Assembly: GCF_024166365.1 (NCBI RefSeq)
Contig: NC_064827.1
Span: 48,140,635 to 48,204,634 of the forward strand
DNA: 64,000 bases
Direction of reading: 5' to 3'
Source of the DNA: Elephas maximus indicus
Taxonomy: Eukaryota; Chordata; Mammalia; Proboscidea; Elephantidae
The notes beneath the pieces were generated by a model. It saw only the letters and a list, made by a program, of their open reading frames with translations, searched no databases and was not told where the DNA came from. Of this stretch, positions 60,240 through 64,000 are shown piece after piece. A program made the translations under genes and the position numbers. The stretch's first letter is position 1; each line of letters starts with the position of its first letter.

Positions 60240-60375
60240 TAATTTAGCATTTTCACATGTTATCTCATGTGTCCCTATAACAATCCCATGCAAAGTAGAA
60301 CAGGAAGTGTGAGCTCTAATTTATAGATGAGGAAACCGAGCCTGAGAAGGGTTAAATGGACTGACCAAAGGGAAT
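60240..60375 (-). mobile_element. MIR fragment
   Basis: 'tttatagatgaggaaaccga' preceded by 'catgttatctcatgtgtccc' is reverse MIR. Confidence 0.8.
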
Positions 60376-60701
60376 GGAAGGAGGGGCAGAGGTTGGGACT
60401 TATCCAAAACTCCATCTGCTCGCCCACTATTTTCAGCCCCTTTACAGTTTTTTTTTTTTACAGTTAGGTGGGGGTAATATGACCAATTCTGGCCAATGGG
60501 CTGTGGATGGAAGTGGCGTTTGGCCCTCTGGGATGAAGCTTAGAAGCTGCCTCATGTTGCGGCCCAAATCACTGAGTTGGCTCATGGAAGATGGCTGCCC
60601 TGGGGAATCACCTGTATTCATCGTTGGCCTTTGTATGAGTCACAAATAGACTTTTGTGGGATCTAGCTGCTGAGATTTGGGGGTTCTTTATGGCTGAAGG
60701 A

Positions 60702-60880
60702 AACCCTGGTGGCATAGTGGTTAAGAGCTACGGCTGCTAACCATAAGGTTGGCAGTTGGAATCCACCAGGCGTTCCTTGGAAACCGTATGGGGCAGTTCT
60801 ACTCAGTCCTATAGGGTTGCTGTAGGGTCACTATAAGTTGGAATCGACTCAATGGCAACGGGTTTGGTTTTTGTTTTTAT
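60702..60880 (+). mobile_element. AfroSINE
   Basis: 'aaaccctggtggcatagtgg', 'ttggaaaccgtatggggcag', tail 'ttggaatcgactcaatggca'. Confidence 0.94.
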
Positions 60881-60916
60881 TACTGAAGTCTTTATTACCA
60901 CAGCCTATCCTAGCCT

Positions 60917-61132
60917 AAACAGCCCTGGTGGCACAGTGGTTAAGTGCTTGGCTGCTAATTGAAAGGTCGGTGGTTTGAACCCACCAACCACTCTGTGGGA
61001 CAAAGATGTGGCAGCCTGCTTCCTTAAAGATTTACAGCCACGGAAACCCTGTGGGGGCAGTTCTACTCTGTCCTGTAGGGTAGCTATGAGTCGGAAGTGA
61101 CTTGATGGCAAGGGTTTGTTTTTTTTTTGTTT
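60917..61132 (+). mobile_element. AfroSINE (long form) with 11 bp TSD
   Basis: 'cagccctggtggcacagtgg', 'aaagatgtggcagcctgctt', tail 'agtgacttgatggcaagggt'. Flanked by 'tatcctagcct' at 60906-60916 and 61133-61143. Confidence 0.94.
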
Positions 61133-61184
61133 TATCCTAGCCTTTCCTGACTAACATAGAAGGGCAATCACGTTTGCTTCATGT

Positions 61185-61375
61185 TAGCACGTGTCAGGCA
61201 CTGTGCTAAGGACTCTGCACACGTCACCTCTTCTAGGCCTGTGAGGAAAGCATTATTACCCCTATTTACTATAGAAGACAACCGAGAAGTGAAGCCACTT
61301 GCCCAGGGTCACAGAGTCACTATCGTGTGGACCTGGAATCTGAGTCTATCTGATTTGAAAGCCTCCACCACTGGT
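61185..61375 (-). mobile_element. MIR
   Basis: 'acttgcccagggtcacagag' and 'ggaatctgagtctatctgat' are reverse MIR. Confidence 0.82.
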
Positions 61376-62269
61376 GATTTGCAGAAACAGATGGCTATTG
61401 TGTTCCAACACCCTGTTGGGCTAAACGCTCCTTTTGAAGATGGAAGGCTGCACAGACTGCTTTTCTCATTCAGATTTTAAGCCTGAGTAAAACCCTTGTG
61501 CTAAGATTTATTATAGCAACACTGATTTTCCAATTTTAAGACAACAATGCAGCTTGAAACAAAATGGAAAGAAAACATGGAAACATTTGAAACCTTGGGT
61601 TTGGATCCTCATTCTGTCTTGCTGGAATTGTTCAGAGGCCTCCTCATTTTCGCCCTGTGCCTCTATTCTCCTGTTCCAGTTGTGGCCAGGGACACCTTCC
61701 CAAAACAGAGCCTAAGTACGCCCTATGTTACTAAGAACCCACAAAGGCGCCTCATCTCCTCCAGCAGTTATTTCCTAAATTCCATTCCTCAGAACATGGA
61801 GAAGCTATAAGATAAAAGGATTTCATGCCCAAAGGAGTTTTGGAAATGCTGAGTTAAAAATTTTTTAAGTTTTTTTTTAACTGCAGGACTTTTCAGAGCA
61901 TTTAACATGGTAAAGCACGTTGCACATGTCCAAGAAGCAGATATCTATATAGCTTCTAGGATTTCTCAAACTTTTGGGCCATGAAATTCTTCCATTCCCT
62001 TTTACTTTGGGTACTTTGTGGGATTAGTATTCTATGCCATACACTTCGGGAGGAAGTTGGCTTTTAAAATAAAGTCTGAACTCAGTTTAACATTCAAGGC
62101 CTCTGAGGATCTTGAATGTTGTTTTCTAGCCTCATCTCACAACCCCTCTCTCCGTCTGCCCCAGGGTCCAATCCTCTCCCTTCTCCCCCCAGATTCTTAC
62201 TCTTTGTCACATCACTCAGGGCTAGGTTCTGGAGAGCTCTGAGCTGTGACCTGGAGAGAAAACAAGGGT
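61376..62269. other. GABBR2 intron, no feature recognised
   Basis: Apparently unique sequence with a T-rich run at about 61868-61879. Confidence 0.5.
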
Positions 62270-62760
62270 TGAGGAACAATGTCAGAAACTTAACAATGCA
62301 GCTTCCATTCGGGACAATGTTAAAAACACTCTGTTAGTGACGTGGCTGAGAGGAAAACGGGGATGATGATTTTGCGACTAATTGAAAGCCATGTGTTTAC
62401 CGAGGCTCAAAGAATCCCTTTTAGAAATGGGAACGGGGGGCCGAGCATGCCAACGAACAAAGCAAAATGGGTGCACATCGGAAACAAAAAGCACCGAGAT
62501 ACACTGGGCAGAACCAAAGATATCAACGTAATTAATAAAGTAATTAACATGCACAGGAAATGCAAAAGCTGCCAGGAGGCTGATAAGAGAGGGTTATTAA
62601 AAAAGAATGAGCAGCGTAGCAGGGAAGCGAAATGAAGTTTTGCATTTCTTTTTTATCATGGATCCCCCAAATACTCTATAAGTAATAAATAGGCCTCAAC
62701 TCACTGCAAAAATACCAATGGGGCTGGGGCCACAATCTGCTGTTGACCCTCTCCCTGGCA
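62270..62760. promoter_or_regulatory. candidate conserved non-coding element
   Basis: A ~490 bp repeat-free block, rich in homeodomain-type cores ('gactaattgaaag', 'gtaattaataaagtaattaac' shown in part, 'taataaata') and retaining several CpG sites. An open frame of 97 codons (62342-62635) has no recognisable domain. The regulatory role is inferred from composition only. Confidence 0.35.
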
Positions 62761-62874
62761 AAATAAACACATCAATCAATCAGTCGGTCAGTCACTGAGA
62801 ATATGGGGGAAGCGCATTAGACTAGCAGACAGGAGACCCGCACCTGGTGGTATGGTCGATGGCAAGGTGGTTAA

Positions 62875-63095
62875 AGACGCCAGCCCTGGGGTCAGACTGC
62901 CTGAGCTCTAGTCCCAACTCTGCCACTTACCAATGGTGTGACCTTGCAGCAGCCATTGAACCTCATTGTTCCCATCTGTAAAATGAGCCTAAACATAGTA
63001 CCTGCCTCATAGGGTTGAGGATTAAATGGGCTAGCCCCTAGACCAGTGCCTGGCCTCCCACGAAGGGCTTGGTCAGTGTCAGCCGTTACTATTAT
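62875..63095 (+). mobile_element. MIR, near full length
   Basis: 'gccctggggtcagactgcct', 'aactctgccacttaccaatg', 'tgttcccatctgtaaaatga', 'cctcatagggttgaggatta' in MIR order. Confidence 0.92.
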
Positions 63096-63299
63096 GATCC
63101 CCATGTGGTAATCTACTAGAGAAACAGCTCCCTGTTGACACTCAAGTCCAGAAAATGCTTCAAATGATTCATTAAGAAAAACAGACTAAACCGGTGCCCC
63201 CTACCCGCTCGTGATTTCTCTTGTGATGGGTTATCAGGGTGTTTGGAGGAAAAGCAGGAAGGCGGAAACTGGCATTCCAGGGATGGTTTAAACCACAGC

Positions 63300-63410
63300 T
63301 TATCTGCATCACCTATTTGGCTCTGGAACTTAGGGTGAGTTGCCGCACTGTGCCTCAGTTTCCCCATCAGGGGAATGTGGGCTGTTTGGGTGATAGGACA
63401 TTTTAAGCTC
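63300..63410 (+). mobile_element. MIR-like fragment
   Basis: 'gtgcctcagtttccccatca' is MIR core. The flanks are diverged. Confidence 0.6.
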
Positions 63411-63784
63411 TGAAATTCTAAGAAGGCACTAGTCACAGGGATAAGCATTGATTGTGAACAGGGCAAAAATGGACTCCTCGGGAGTTCCTTCTCTTCCTCC
63501 TCCTCCTTCTACTTCGCTGCCTTCAGGCTCTATTCCTGGTGCCGGGGTCCTCCTGGGCCCTCGAGCTGGAGGCTCTAGAGTGGCAGGGGGCTACTGTACC
63601 TCCCTCATCTCCACATCCACCCACCCCAGCCATGTCAATCAGGCCTCCATCACATCTCCCCAGCTGGGCCCTTGCTTCCAGCCCCTTGGTGCTCATTCTG
63701 TCTCGACCCCTCACTGTGCCCGTTCTCCAGGCTCTCCTCCACCCTCAGAAAAATTATTTTTTTTCCGTTTTTACCTTTTCCTAA

Positions 63785-63890
63785 ATTTTAATTAAAAATA
63801 TTTTCAAACACACAGAAAAGATGAATAGTACAATGAATACTTGCACACCCTCCTCCAAGAGTCAGCGATTGGTAACGTTTTGCTATACCA
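63785..63890 (-). mobile_element. old L1 fragment
   Basis: 'aaaagatgaatagtacaatg' and 'gcgattggtaacgttttgct' are reverse-oriented L1ME-type 3' sequence. Confidence 0.65.
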
Positions 63891-63899
63891 GCTCTCTCC

Positions 63900-63945
63900 A
63901 CACACACACGCGCGCGCACACACACCAAAAAAACACACACACAAA
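63900..63945. repeat. (CA)n/(CG)n microsatellite
   Basis: Alternating CA with an internal 'cgcgcgcg' block, then a second short CA run. Alternating purine-pyrimidine sequence. Confidence 0.95.
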
Positions 63946-64000
63946 CCATTTGAAAGTAAACTGGAGACCCCATGACACTTTAGCATCATGCATCTCCTAA

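Noticed and set aside
62342-62635. 97-codon open frame as a small protein gene
   Set aside because: No known domain, splice context or codon bias is seen. The block looks more like non-coding conserved sequence.

Overview
This is mammalian nuclear DNA, almost certainly from an elephant or a close paenungulate relative. It holds about twenty AfroSINE copies (tRNA-like head reading 'ggagccctggtggcacagtggttaag', tail with 'tatgagtcggaatcgactc'). It also holds a full-length 3.2 kb BovB/RTE-type LINE that shares the SINE tail, tRNA-Gly-headed SINEs with an RTE-like tail, MaLR-type solo LTRs, and ancient MIR, L2 and CR1/L3 elements. There is no bacterial or organellar sequence.

The only protein-coding gene I can support is the 3' end of GABBR2 (GABA-B receptor subunit 2) on the minus strand. 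Six consecutive coding exons lie at 40219-40109, 37069-36845, 34434-34252, 33166-33037, 31248-31131 and 27000-26835. All have canonical GT/AG borders and their phases fit without a gap. Together they encode the last ~310 residues: TM5, TM6, TM7, the C-terminal coiled coil that pairs with GABBR1, and the cytoplasmic tail to the stop codon. A ~2.5 kb 3' UTR follows, ending near a poly(A) signal at 24326-24331. From 40220 to 64000 I find only intron (upstream exons lie outside the window).

Layout. 1-5174: two L1 3' ends (+). 5175-7523: mostly unique, with a MIR split by an AfroSINE. 7524-13623: a deep nest in which an LTR is split by an RTE, the RTE is split separately by an L1 and by a second LTR, and that second LTR is split by a 5'-only L1. 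14.3-23.9 kb: further SINEs, LTRs, MIRs and another 5'-only L1 with a 13 bp target-site duplication. 24.3-40.2 kb: the GABBR2 exons, with SINE, L2, MIR and LTR insertions in the introns. 40.2-64 kb: upstream intron, with the full-length RTE in an old L1, an inverted RTE fragment nearby, a long purine microsatellite, clustered AfroSINEs, and a repeat-free AT-motif-rich block at 62.27-62.76 kb that may be a conserved non-coding element.

I found no operon, CRISPR, novel enzyme system or functional RNA gene. The most unusual observations concern retrotransposition: two L1 copies with intact 5' ends that stop inside ORF1, a tail-only A/T insertion flanked by a 10 bp direct repeat, two SINEs inserted at the same target, and tandem ~185 bp monomers in an L1 5' UTR.
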